Source of the DNA: Candidatus Sulfotelmatobacter sp.
GTDB taxonomy: Bacteria > Acidobacteriota > Terriglobia > Terriglobales > Acidobacteriaceae
NCBI GenBank assembly: GCA_017883385.1
Contig: JADGNQ010000008.1
Span: 1-64,000, forward strand
Length of the DNA stretch: 64,000 nt
Reading direction: 5' to 3'
The position numbers and the translations under genes are program-made. Positions within the stretch are counted from its first letter, which is position 1. Every line of letters starts with the position of its first letter. A model generated the notes under the pieces. That model did not search any database. It had not been told where the DNA came from and worked only from the letters and a program-made list of their open reading frames with translations. Shown one piece after another: positions 55,660-64,000 of this stretch.

Positions 55660-56760
55660 ATGCCCCAACTTGTTGTGTTCCAGCGCCGAATCCTGCCCGT
55701 GCTCACGTTGGCGATCCTATGTGTAGCGCCACTGCTCACCGCAGCCCAGCAGACCCCCGCGCAACAGACGCCAGCACAGCCATCGACTGCGCAGCAACCG
55801 GCGCCGAGCCAGCAACCGGCCTCGACTGACCAGAAATCGGACGATTCGCAAGAACCCACCGCGACCTTCAAGGTTGGAGTCAACGTGGTGCAGCTTTTCT
55901 TCAATGTCAAAGACAAGCACGGCGCCCTCATCCCCAAGCTGACCAAAGAGGACTTCGATATTTTCGAAGACGGCAAGCAGCAGACGGTCAAGTATTTCAA
56001 CGCTGAGACCAACCTGCCGCTAACGCTCGGGATCCTGATCGATGCCAGCGGCAGCCAGCGCAACGTCATCGACATGGAGAAAGAGGTGGGAGGAGCTTTT
56101 CTGAAGCAGATTCTGACCGATAAGGATGAAGCTTATGTGATCAGCTTCGACATCTCGGTCGATCTGCTGCAGGATTTCACTCGCGACGTTCATCGCCTCC
56201 AGGCCGCACTGAACAAGGCGAAGGTCAACGTGGACTTTACCAGCGGAATCCCTGGCATGGGGGGCGGGCCAATTCCCCAGAAGAATTCGCCAGGAACCTT
56301 ACTCTACGATGCTGTGTACCTTTCCGCCCATGACATGTTGGCGAAGGAAGTCGGACGCAAGGCCATGGTCCTGCTTACCGACGGTCAGGACGAGGGCAGC
56401 CGACTCAAGATTCAGGACGCCATTGAAGCCGCGCAGAAAGCGGATTCGATCGTGTACGTGCTGTTGTGCGCCGACCGTGGATTCTATGGAAGTGTAGGTG
56501 GCGGCTATTACGGCGAGGGCGACATGAGGAAACTCACGGAGCAGACCGGCGGCCGCGTCATCAACGTAGGCAACAAGTTCGACAAGCTCAAGGAAGCGTT
56601 CGACCAGATTGCTGCCGAACTGCGCAGCCAGTACAACATTGGATATACGCCGCTCAATACCAAGCTCGACGGCACCTACCGCAAACTCGAAATCAAGAAC
56701 AAGCAGAATTACAAGATCCAGGCGCGGGCGGGTTACTACGCCGGACACAGCCAGGATTAG
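55660..56760 (+). CDS. VWFA-related Acidobacterial domain protein
   Basis: GVNVVQLFFNVKDKHGALIPKLTKEDFDIFEDGKQQ; LGILIDASGSQ; QYNIGYTP. Confidence 0.9.
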   Translation: MPQLVVFQRRILPVLTLAILCVAPLLTAAQQTPAQQTPAQPSTAQQPAPSQQPASTDQKSDDSQEPTATFKVGVNVVQLFFNVKDKHGALIPKLTKEDFDIFEDGKQQTVKYFNAETNLPLTLGILIDASGSQRNVIDMEKEVGGAFLKQILTDKDEAYVISFDISVDLLQDFTRDVHRLQAALNKAKVNVDFTSGIPGMGGGPIPQKNSPGTLLYDAVYLSAHDMLAKEVGRKAMVLLTDGQDEGSRLKIQDAIEAAQKADSIVYVLLCADRGFYGSVGGGYYGEGDMRKLTEQTGGRVINVGNKFDKLKEAFDQIAAELRSQYNIGYTPLNTKLDGTYRKLEIKNKQNYKIQARAGYYAGHSQD

Positions 56761-56884
56761 ACCGCGGCGTTCTTCCGCCTTGGAACAAGGGCACTGAAGG
56801 CGCGAGCAAATCCGAAGGACCGCGGGCGGGGACGGCCGCGCCACGCAGGTTGCATCCTGATACACTCCCTTGCTGGAGGTCCCG

Positions 56885-57994
56885 ATGCCCAGCTTCTCCC
56901 GGCGTTCGTTTCTGCATTTGTCGGCTGCCGCGTCCGCGGCTGCTGCCTTCCGCGTGATGACCGAACCCATGCTGGCCGCGGCTGCGCGCCGACGTCCGCA
57001 CGCGGTCGATGCGGTCATGATCGATTCGAACGAGAATCCGCTTGGCCCTGGGCAGGCTGCGCGCGAAGCGGCCACCGCTCTTGTCCCGCAGGGTGGGCGC
57101 TACTCCGACAATCTCACTGACGAACTGGTTCAGACATTCGCTCAGATGGAAGGACTGAGTCCCGACTACATCCACGCTACCGTCGGTTCGACTCCGCCAC
57201 TGAGTCTGAGCGTGCTGGCCTTCACTTCGCCGCAGAAAAGCTACGTGACGGCTGATCCCGGATTCGAGACTGGCATGATGCTCGCCCCTGCCGTGGGAGC
57301 TCGTGTAGTAAAGGTCCCGCTCACCAAGACCTATGCCCACGACGTGAAAGCCATGCTGGCAGCCGCTCCCGACGCGGGCGTCTTCTACATTTGCAATCCC
57401 AACAATCCCACCGGCACGCTGACTCCGCATTCGGACGTCGAGTATCTCGTTGCCAACAAGCCCAAGGGCTCGATCGTTCTGGTCGACGAAGCGTACCTGC
57501 ACTTTAGCGAGGCACCATCCACCGTCGATCTGGTCAAGGCCGGGAAAGACGTGATTGTGCTGCGGACGTTCTCGAAGGTTTATGGGATGGCTGGCCTGCG
57601 CTGTGGGCTGGTTATTGGCCGGCCGGATCTGCTCGACAAGGTCATGGAGCGCGGCGGATGGAACTTCATGCCTGTGACCGCGGTTGCCGCGGCGACCGCC
57701 AGCTTGAAGGACCCGCAACTTGTTCCTGAACGGCGTCGCATCAACGCCGGTATTCGTCAGCAGACGTTTCAGTGGCTCGACCGCAATGGCTATGCCTACA
57801 TTCCTTCCGAAGCGAACTGCTTCGTGCTCGATACCAAACGACCCGGCCAGCAAGTGAGAGACGCCATGGCAAAGGAGAATGTGCTCATCGGCCGCGTGTG
57901 GCCCGTGATGCCCAACCACGTCCGTATCACGGTCGGCACGCAGGAAGAGATGCTGAAATTCCAGGCAGCATTTCAAAAGGTAATGAAAGGCTAG
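56885..57994 (+). CDS. Class I/II aminotransferase, histidinol-phosphate aminotransferase-like, Tat leader
   Basis: SRRSFLHLSAAASAAAAF; NPNNPTGT; RTFSKVYGMAGLRCG. Confidence 0.9.
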   Translation: MPSFSRRSFLHLSAAASAAAAFRVMTEPMLAAAARRRPHAVDAVMIDSNENPLGPGQAAREAATALVPQGGRYSDNLTDELVQTFAQMEGLSPDYIHATVGSTPPLSLSVLAFTSPQKSYVTADPGFETGMMLAPAVGARVVKVPLTKTYAHDVKAMLAAAPDAGVFYICNPNNPTGTLTPHSDVEYLVANKPKGSIVLVDEAYLHFSEAPSTVDLVKAGKDVIVLRTFSKVYGMAGLRCGLVIGRPDLLDKVMERGGWNFMPVTAVAAATASLKDPQLVPERRRINAGIRQQTFQWLDRNGYAYIPSEANCFVLDTKRPGQQVRDAMAKENVLIGRVWPVMPNHVRITVGTQEEMLKFQAAFQKVMKG

Positions 57995-58010
57995 CGTAAG
58001 GCGCGAACGA

Positions 58011-59069
58011 TCACTCCACCGCTTCGGTCCAGCGCACAACCCGTCCTTCACGGCTGCTCTTGTGCGCCAGCAAGAGCGCGCGCATGGTGCGAAGGGCCTG
58101 CTCCGGCGGCACATCCAGAGGTGCCTTTTTTTCGATCGCATCGCGAACGTTGGCGTAGAAGCCGCGGTAGTCTCCGCGCTCCGTCGTCACTTTGCGCGGC
58201 GCTTCGTTGACGCGGCTCAGAGTTCCCCAGTGTTTTTCCTGTTCCAATCCCCAGTCCGCGCCCCAGTCCAGCCCGTCTGGGCAGTGGGGGCTGCGAAGAA
58301 TTTCCTCCTGCGGATCCATCCCGTACTTGATGAACGATCCTTCCGTTCCATGCACCAGCAGATGATGGCAGGGTGCATAGGCGAGAATTCGCGCGCGCAA
58401 CGTCGCGCGCGTCCGCGGGTACTGCATGATGACGTCAAAGGCGTCGTCGATCTGGGAGGCCGGGCGCTGGCAGAGGGCTGACGCATATATGGTCTCAGGC
58501 TCGCCAAACAATACCAGCGCGCCGTCGATCAAATGCGGGCCCAGATCCCAAAGGACGCCGGCAGCAGGAAACTGCGCTTGCTCCCGCCAGGCACTTGGCT
58601 TCACGTCGAGGCGGAACCGGTCGAAGCGCACCTCGTATTCGGCGATCGCGCCCAGAGCGCCCGAATTCACCAGCTTCTTGACCGTCAGGAAAGCTCCGTC
58701 CCAGCGCCTGTCTTGATACACGGTGAGCAGGCGGCCGCGATCGGCGGCGAGACGCACCAACTGATCCGCTTCGGCCATCGTCGGCGTGAGCGGCTTATCT
58801 ACGACGACGTCGCGCCCGGCCTCCAGACAAGCTTTCGTGTAGGAGAAATGCGAATCATTCGGAGTGGCCACTACGCAGAGGCCAATCGATTTGTCGGAAA
58901 GCATCTCATCGAGCGTGCGGGCGACCCGGACTTCCGGATATCGTTCCTTCGCTTTGGAACCATGGCGCTCCAGAATGCAGGCGAGTTCCATGCCCGGAAC
59001 GCCCCGAATCACCGGCGCATGAAATGCCTGGCCCGCCAGACCAAATCCAATCAGTCCCACTCGCACCAT
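58011..59069 (-). CDS. Gfo/Idh/MocA family oxidoreductase
   Basis: VRVGLIGFGLAGQAFHAP; VVDKPLTPTMAEADQL. Confidence 0.9.
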   Translation of the reverse strand: MVRVGLIGFGLAGQAFHAPVIRGVPGMELACILERHGSKAKERYPEVRVARTLDEMLSDKSIGLCVVATPNDSHFSYTKACLEAGRDVVVDKPLTPTMAEADQLVRLAADRGRLLTVYQDRRWDGAFLTVKKLVNSGALGAIAEYEVRFDRFRLDVKPSAWREQAQFPAAGVLWDLGPHLIDGALVLFGEPETIYASALCQRPASQIDDAFDVIMQYPRTRATLRARILAYAPCHHLLVHGTEGSFIKYGMDPQEEILRSPHCPDGLDWGADWGLEQEKHWGTLSRVNEAPRKVTTERGDYRGFYANVRDAIEKKAPLDVPPEQALRTMRALLLAHKSSREGRVVRWTEAVE

Positions 59070-59073
59070 GGAT

Positions 59074-59508
59074 TTATCTTCCTCCGATTTCCGAATCTGG
59101 GCGTCCGCGATCTTTGAGCCGTCGAACGAACTTCAATCCCGACCAGATCTCTGTGACGGCGCATACTTTCACGTCTACCAAGCCCGCGGCCAGTCCAATC
59201 TCGCGGACAATATTTTCGTCCAGATCGGTCACGACGCCCGAACTCTTCTTGGGCCAACTCACCCACAGCAGTCCAGCAGGCGCAAGTAGCTTGCTGATTC
59301 GCTTGAATTCCTTCGCCAGGGCCGTCTTCGATTTCGTGAACACCATCGCGAAGTCGAGCGGAGTTTTCCCGTCGCGCACGATTTCGCAGTTGGCAAGCTC
59401 CGCGCTCAATTCCGTGCGCACCTCGGACGGCGCATCCACCATACACACGCGGAATCCGGCTTTGATTCCGAGCTTCTTCGGGAGTGGCGTTCCTGAGTAT
59501 CCTGGCAT
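59074..59508 (-). CDS. DUF3052 family protein
   Basis: MPGYSGTPLPKKLGIKAGFRV; LLWVSWPKKSSGVVTDLDEN. Confidence 0.8.
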   Translation of the reverse strand: MPGYSGTPLPKKLGIKAGFRVCMVDAPSEVRTELSAELANCEIVRDGKTPLDFAMVFTKSKTALAKEFKRISKLLAPAGLLWVSWPKKSSGVVTDLDENIVREIGLAAGLVDVKVCAVTEIWSGLKFVRRLKDRGRPDSEIGGR

Positions 59509-59595
59509 AACAGCAAACCGTTAACCACAAAGGACACGAAGTACCACGAAGGCACGGATATCTAAGTTTTCCCTTCGTGGCTGATGTCTTTAGCT

Positions 59596-60678
59596 CTACT
59601 GGGCCGGCGCGTAATACCCACGGCGGGCCCGCACGCGGAAGTTCTTGCGGTCGTTGGCCACAATCTCAATCGTGCGATAGTGCCCGTCAGCCTTGAAGTT
59701 CGCCGGCTTGTAGGAAATGGCGTACTGGCTGCGCAGCTCTTCCTGAATCTCGGCAAACGCGTTCGCTACGTCACGAATCTGGAAAGGGAAGAAGGCGCGG
59801 CCGCCGGTGGCATCGGCAATTCGTTCCAGCACCTTGTCGCCTGACGCTTTGGTCCCGCTCACGTTGGTGCTGATGGTATAGATGATGGCTTCGGCGCGCT
59901 GCGCCATTTCGATCGCCTCTTCACGTGTGACGTGGCTCAGGTTGTCGTCACCGTCACTGAGCAGAATAATGGCGCGGCGCACGGGGGTGTTCTTCGGAGC
60001 TTTCAGAAGTTTGTCGCGGCAGGCAAAATAAACCGCATCGTAGAGCGCCGTGCCGCCCCCCGGGCGCAGCTCGTGCACTCCGTGCGCCAGCGATTCTGTG
60101 TTATCGGTGAAATCCTGGGTGACCTCGGGTGTCGCATCGAAGCCCACCACGAACGCGCGATCGTAGCGCACCCGAACCGTCTGGTTCAGAAACTCGATGG
60201 CCGATTCCTGCTCGAACTTGAACCGGTCCCGCACCGAGTTGCTGGCATCGATGAGCAGTCCAACTTGTAGAGGCAGATTGGCTTCTGCGTGAAAGCTGCG
60301 GACTTCATCCGGCGGCTTGTTGTCGTCGACGACGCGGAAATCGGCCTGCTTGAGGTCGGTGATGCGCTTGCCGTGCTTGTCGGTCACCGTGAACACCACA
60401 TTCACTTCGTTGGTGGGAACACGGATGGTCAGAAGCGTGTCGTCGCTGGGAGGGCCCGGATCAGCTGGTTTCTGAGCCGGTTCGGAAGGCGGACCACTTG
60501 CCGGCGGAGGGGTCGGCGATGGTTTGGCCTGCTGCTCGGTGGCCGGAACTGTCGCTGGCGCGGGCGAAGTGGGAGCCGGCGACTGCGCAGTTGCGCCCAC
60601 AGCAAAAAGAGCCAGGAAGGCAAGTCTGGCCGTCTTGAGCAAATTGTTAGTCCCCAAAGTCTGCATCTGTTTTGACAT
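59596..60678 (-). CDS. VWFA-related Acidobacterial domain protein
   Basis: NEVNVVFTVTDKHGKRITDLKQADFRVVDDNKPP; VGLLIDASNSVRDRF. Confidence 0.9.
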   Translation of the reverse strand: MSKQMQTLGTNNLLKTARLAFLALFAVGATAQSPAPTSPAPATVPATEQQAKPSPTPPPASGPPSEPAQKPADPGPPSDDTLLTIRVPTNEVNVVFTVTDKHGKRITDLKQADFRVVDDNKPPDEVRSFHAEANLPLQVGLLIDASNSVRDRFKFEQESAIEFLNQTVRVRYDRAFVVGFDATPEVTQDFTDNTESLAHGVHELRPGGGTALYDAVYFACRDKLLKAPKNTPVRRAIILLSDGDDNLSHVTREEAIEMAQRAEAIIYTISTNVSGTKASGDKVLERIADATGGRAFFPFQIRDVANAFAEIQEELRSQYAISYKPANFKADGHYRTIEIVANDRKNFRVRARRGYYAPAQ

Positions 60679-60746
60679 TATATCCGTCTCTGCCCCGGGT
60701 GCCTCAAACTCTGAAGAGGCCGGTAATGGTGCGCTTTGAGAAGAAC

Positions 60747-60867
60747 GATTCGTATCAGGGCTTCGCTTCAGGGACGCCGCAAAAGACCATAAGGCGCTAA
60801 CGGCTTAAAGCCGACTCTGCGGTGCGTGCTGGTGTGGCGCGCCTGAAGGCATGCCCTGATACGAATC
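60747..60867. repeat. REPIN-like element with 14-bp perfect inverted ends
   Basis: GATTCGTATCAGGG ... CCCTGATACGAATC; ends shared with the 11022-11141 core. Confidence 0.75.
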
Positions 60868-60885
60868 TACTTTCAAAGCACACCA

Positions 60886-61923
60886 CTACCGAGAGCCTTT
60901 CTCACCGCTCTTCGCCGGGAGGTCGCTCGCAGCGTCTCCCCCAACGACGGTCAGAAATGCTTGCAACTCCGGCGGCAAGGGGCTCTGGAACGCGAGAGTT
61001 TCTCCGGTCCGAGGATGCGTTAACTCCAAATGTGCTGAGTGCAAGAAGTTTCGTGGCAGGGAAATCGTTTCGGCGCCTTCTGGTTTCCCGCGTCCGGACC
61101 CATGCTTCAACTCCGCCGGCGCGCCATAGAGCTTGTCGCCCACCACGGGATGTCCCAGCGACGCCATGTGGACGCGAATCTGGTGTGTCCTGCCTGTGTC
61201 GATCTTGACTTCAACTAGTGTGAGCTTGCCGAATGCGGTATCGAGTCGTCGCACGACGCGATAGTGCGAAACCGCCTCGCGGCCGCCCGCGTGCCGCGTG
61301 GTCATCCGAATGCGGCGGATCCGGTCGCGGCTGATGCTGGCCGCGATCGTCCCGGAATCTTTCTTGACCGACCCATGCACAAGCGCCACGTAGGTCTTCT
61401 TGACCTCGCGCCGAGCAAACTGCTCCGCCAGCTTGCGGTGGGCTTCGTCATTCTTCGCTACGACGATCAGCCCGCTGGTTTCTTTGTCGAGGCGGTGGAC
61501 GATTCCCGGCCGCATCTCTCCGCCGACCGCAGACAGGCTGGCAAAATGATGCAGCAGCGCATTTACCAGCGTTCCGCGATTGCGCTGGTCGTCGGTAGCT
61601 CCGGCGCCGGCATGCACCATCATGCCGGCGGGCTTGTTAATTATGGCGAGGTCGTTGTCTTCGTAGACGATGTCGAGGGGGATCTCTTCGGCTATGGCGC
61701 GGAGAGGAGGGCGTTCCGCTTGACCCAGAACGCTGATGCGCTCACCACCGCGCAGCTTCAGTGAGGCCTTGACGGGAGCATCGTTTACCAAAACCTTTTC
61801 TTGGGAAATGAGTTGCTGTACGCGTGCCCGGCTCACGTCGAGCCGCGCCACCAGGAACTGATCGAGGCGCTGGCCGGCGTTGTCCGCCGGAACGGGAATA
61901 AGAATTGGAAACCTTTCCGACAT
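60886..61923 (-). CDS. rluD: RluD-family pseudouridine synthase
   Basis: S4 domain; GIVHRLDKETSGLIVVAKND. Confidence 0.9.
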   Translation of the reverse strand: MSERFPILIPVPADNAGQRLDQFLVARLDVSRARVQQLISQEKVLVNDAPVKASLKLRGGERISVLGQAERPPLRAIAEEIPLDIVYEDNDLAIINKPAGMMVHAGAGATDDQRNRGTLVNALLHHFASLSAVGGEMRPGIVHRLDKETSGLIVVAKNDEAHRKLAEQFARREVKKTYVALVHGSVKKDSGTIAASISRDRIRRIRMTTRHAGGREAVSHYRVVRRLDTAFGKLTLVEVKIDTGRTHQIRVHMASLGHPVVGDKLYGAPAELKHGSGRGKPEGAETISLPRNFLHSAHLELTHPRTGETLAFQSPLPPELQAFLTVVGGDAASDLPAKSGEKGSR

Positions 61924-62159
61924 TCGGAGGGAAGAATACTACAGGCTATTGCTTTGAATGGCTCATCGCCCGCCAACTCGGGAGACGTAGTCGGTGTAAG
62001 CGCCTGTTTTCAGGGGTTGAGCCAAGCACTATCTCCCTGTCCAGGGTGAACAGCGACGGCTCACTGGCAGATTGCCGTTGAACCGCCACAGCATGCGTTG
62101 ACCCGGTTGTGAGCGGAGGGCGTTGTTCTTCTCCAAAACAAAGGGAGGCACCCTTCGGC

Positions 62160-62549
62160 TTACTCCGAGGTTTGGACCTCCATGTTCTCGTCGACGGAAA
62201 GCTGCGCCGGTGTGCCGGAGACGTTGGCACCGGAACGGGTAGCAACTACGTGAAAGCCACCGGAACTGATTTGGACCTCATAGGTATAAGGGGGACGCTG
62301 GCGGGCAACGGTAATGTTGTTCGTCGAGATGAGATCGTCGAGGGAGGCATACTTTCCTTCGGAGGCGAAGTAGCGTCGCTCGGCCGAGGCGATGCTGATC
62401 AGATCGCTCCTAACGCCGGTGATGTTGATGGCGGCCTGCGGATTGTTCGCCCCGGCCTGAGCAGAAGAGCTCTGCATCTGCTTGGAATAAATGTACATGC
62501 CGATGGCCATTACAATGACCACGCTGAGAAAGCCGAACAGACGGCTCAT
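62160..62549 (-). CDS. Pilin-like small protein with N-terminal TM helix
   Basis: FGFLSVVIVMAIGMYIYSKQM; RSDLISIASAERRYFASEGKYASLDDL. Confidence 0.55.
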   Translation of the reverse strand: MSRLFGFLSVVIVMAIGMYIYSKQMQSSSAQAGANNPQAAINITGVRSDLISIASAERRYFASEGKYASLDDLISTNNITVARQRPPYTYEVQISSGGFHVVATRSGANVSGTPAQLSVDENMEVQTSE

Positions 62550-62720
62550 GGGTCCCTCCCGAAAGGTAATTGCACCGCGAAAGGGAATCGCCGGCAAGTA
62601 ACCAGAGTGCAGTGATCCAATTCGGAAGCGCTTGCTTGTCGCTGGGAAACTCTGGTCCAGCGTCTTCGAGATCAGGCTCTCTCCGAAACGCGCCCGGTAG
62701 AAGTCTCCGCGGTCTCGCGT

Positions 62721-63533
62721 CTACCGCATCGCGCTTACCGTCTGCGCTGGAACTGCCTTAGCCCCCGGACGCAGCCACCAGATCAATCCACCCGCAAGCA
62801 CTAGTCCAATCGCGATCAACTGCGTTCCGGTCATGACTCCACCAAACACTGAGCCGCGGCCTGGATCGTCGCGTAGATACTCGAGGAAGAATCTGGCGAT
62901 GCCGTAGATGAACATGAACGCGCCAATCACCTGGCCGTCGAACTTTCTGTGCTTCAGCAGCCACATGAGGAAAAAGAAATTGGCCAACTCTACTGCGGAC
63001 TCGAACAGTTGTGTAGGCTCCAGGGGAATATTGAGCGGCGTGCCCGTAATGGAGTTCGCCAGCGGGTTCGTGAAGGTCACGCCCCAGAAGTGATGGGTGG
63101 GCTTTCCGTAGCAGCATCCTGCGGCAAAGCAGCCGATGCGGCCTATTGCGTGTCCCAGGGCAAGGCCGGGGCCGAATGCATCGCAAGTTCCGAGAGCCGG
63201 CAGGTGATGTTTCCAAACATACCAGGCTGCCGCCGCGAACGCGGCAATCAGACCTCCGGAAAAAACTCCGCCCGCCTGTAGGGTGGCGATGCTGAAGATC
63301 TCGCGGGGATGGGCGGTGTAGTAGCTCCACTCGTTGATGACATAAAGTACCTTCGCGCCAACGATTCCGCACAGGACCACCAGAATGCCGAGGTTCCAGG
63401 CCTTGTCGCCGTCAATCCCGAGGCGCTCGGAATTCCGCACGCTGATCCACAGGCCGATGAGGACGCCCATCGAAACCAGGAATCCGTACGTCGGCAGGAA
63501 AAACCGGCCTAGATGAAATAGTTGTGGGAACAC
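62721..63533 (-). CDS. lgt: Prolipoprotein diacylglyceryl transferase
   Basis: HAIGRIGCFAAGCCYGKPTH; multi-pass membrane protein. Confidence 0.95.
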   Translation of the reverse strand: MFPQLFHLGRFFLPTYGFLVSMGVLIGLWISVRNSERLGIDGDKAWNLGILVVLCGIVGAKVLYVINEWSYYTAHPREIFSIATLQAGGVFSGGLIAAFAAAAWYVWKHHLPALGTCDAFGPGLALGHAIGRIGCFAAGCCYGKPTHHFWGVTFTNPLANSITGTPLNIPLEPTQLFESAVELANFFFLMWLLKHRKFDGQVIGAFMFIYGIARFFLEYLRDDPGRGSVFGGVMTGTQLIAIGLVLAGGLIWWLRPGAKAVPAQTVSAMR

Positions 63534-64000
63534 AGTTTAGTTAGATGCGAGAACTGCTTCATAGTCAGTTTAGCAGGAAAGGATTGGGGACGAAGCGCGG
63601 AGGAGTGTTTCCCCGGACAAGAACCAAAGCCAAGGTCAAAACCTGGCGGACAGGAGTGTCCGCCCCACACAAAGAAAAAATCAAGCCGACCCACTGTGCC
63701 GTGTAACGGGGCCGAGAATGAACCCGTCGGTAGACGTTGGGTGCTCGCCGAGACCCTTTAGGCATCTCCGCATGGCGGAGCGTCGCTCACCGGATCTTAG
63801 TTCGAGTCGAGCTCCCGTTCATTCAGCATTGGTTCAAAAATCGGTTACCCGCCATCACCAACCCGGCAGGCCGGCTTTCAATCTGGATGCTAGGCAAATC
63901 CCGGAGGATTGGCAAGTGGAAGACTGCAAATAGTTGGCAGGTGGCTTGCAACTAAAGTAATGCGGGTTCACACGAAGGGCTTGCTTCCAGCCGCAGACGG

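Noticed and set aside
63541-64000. Gene content after lgt
   Set aside because: Only short ORFs without recognisable domains; hairpin ggcggacaggagtgtccgcc looks like another dispersed repeat

Overview
The window looks like one contiguous piece of an Acidobacteriota-type chromosome (inferred from ADOP-type permease, 'VWFA-related Acidobacterial' proteins and the translation-gene order). Ordinary content includes rpsU, mtaB, an infC-rpmI-rplT-pheS-pheT block, lexA, msrA/msrB, trxA, a Fur-family regulator, an MglA-type GTPase, an RluD-family gene and lgt. The standout is 40.7-43.6 kb: a TROVE/Ro60 (Rsr) gene preceded by five tandem Y-RNA-like elements. Each has a paired outer stem, a conserved TGGTGAA...TTC internal motif and a paired inner stem. 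Four carry canonical tRNA T-arms. Two also carry an acceptor-like minihelix and a D-arm in circularly permuted tRNA order. A small 4-Cys ORF sits inside the array. Other notable signals: (i) a REPIN/MITE-like family, with one 120-bp copy nested in another repeat with a 5-bp target duplication and another copy showing compensatory hairpin changes; (ii) an ORF6N-domain gene with near-identical long palindromes in its leader and inside its coding sequence; (iii) short intergenic-type tandem repeats inserted in frame in mtaB and pheT; (iv) a non-canonical ATC start for infC; (v) a decayed/intact pair of small 'VDHDGD' peptides. All calls come from reading the sequence; no searches or folding programs were run.
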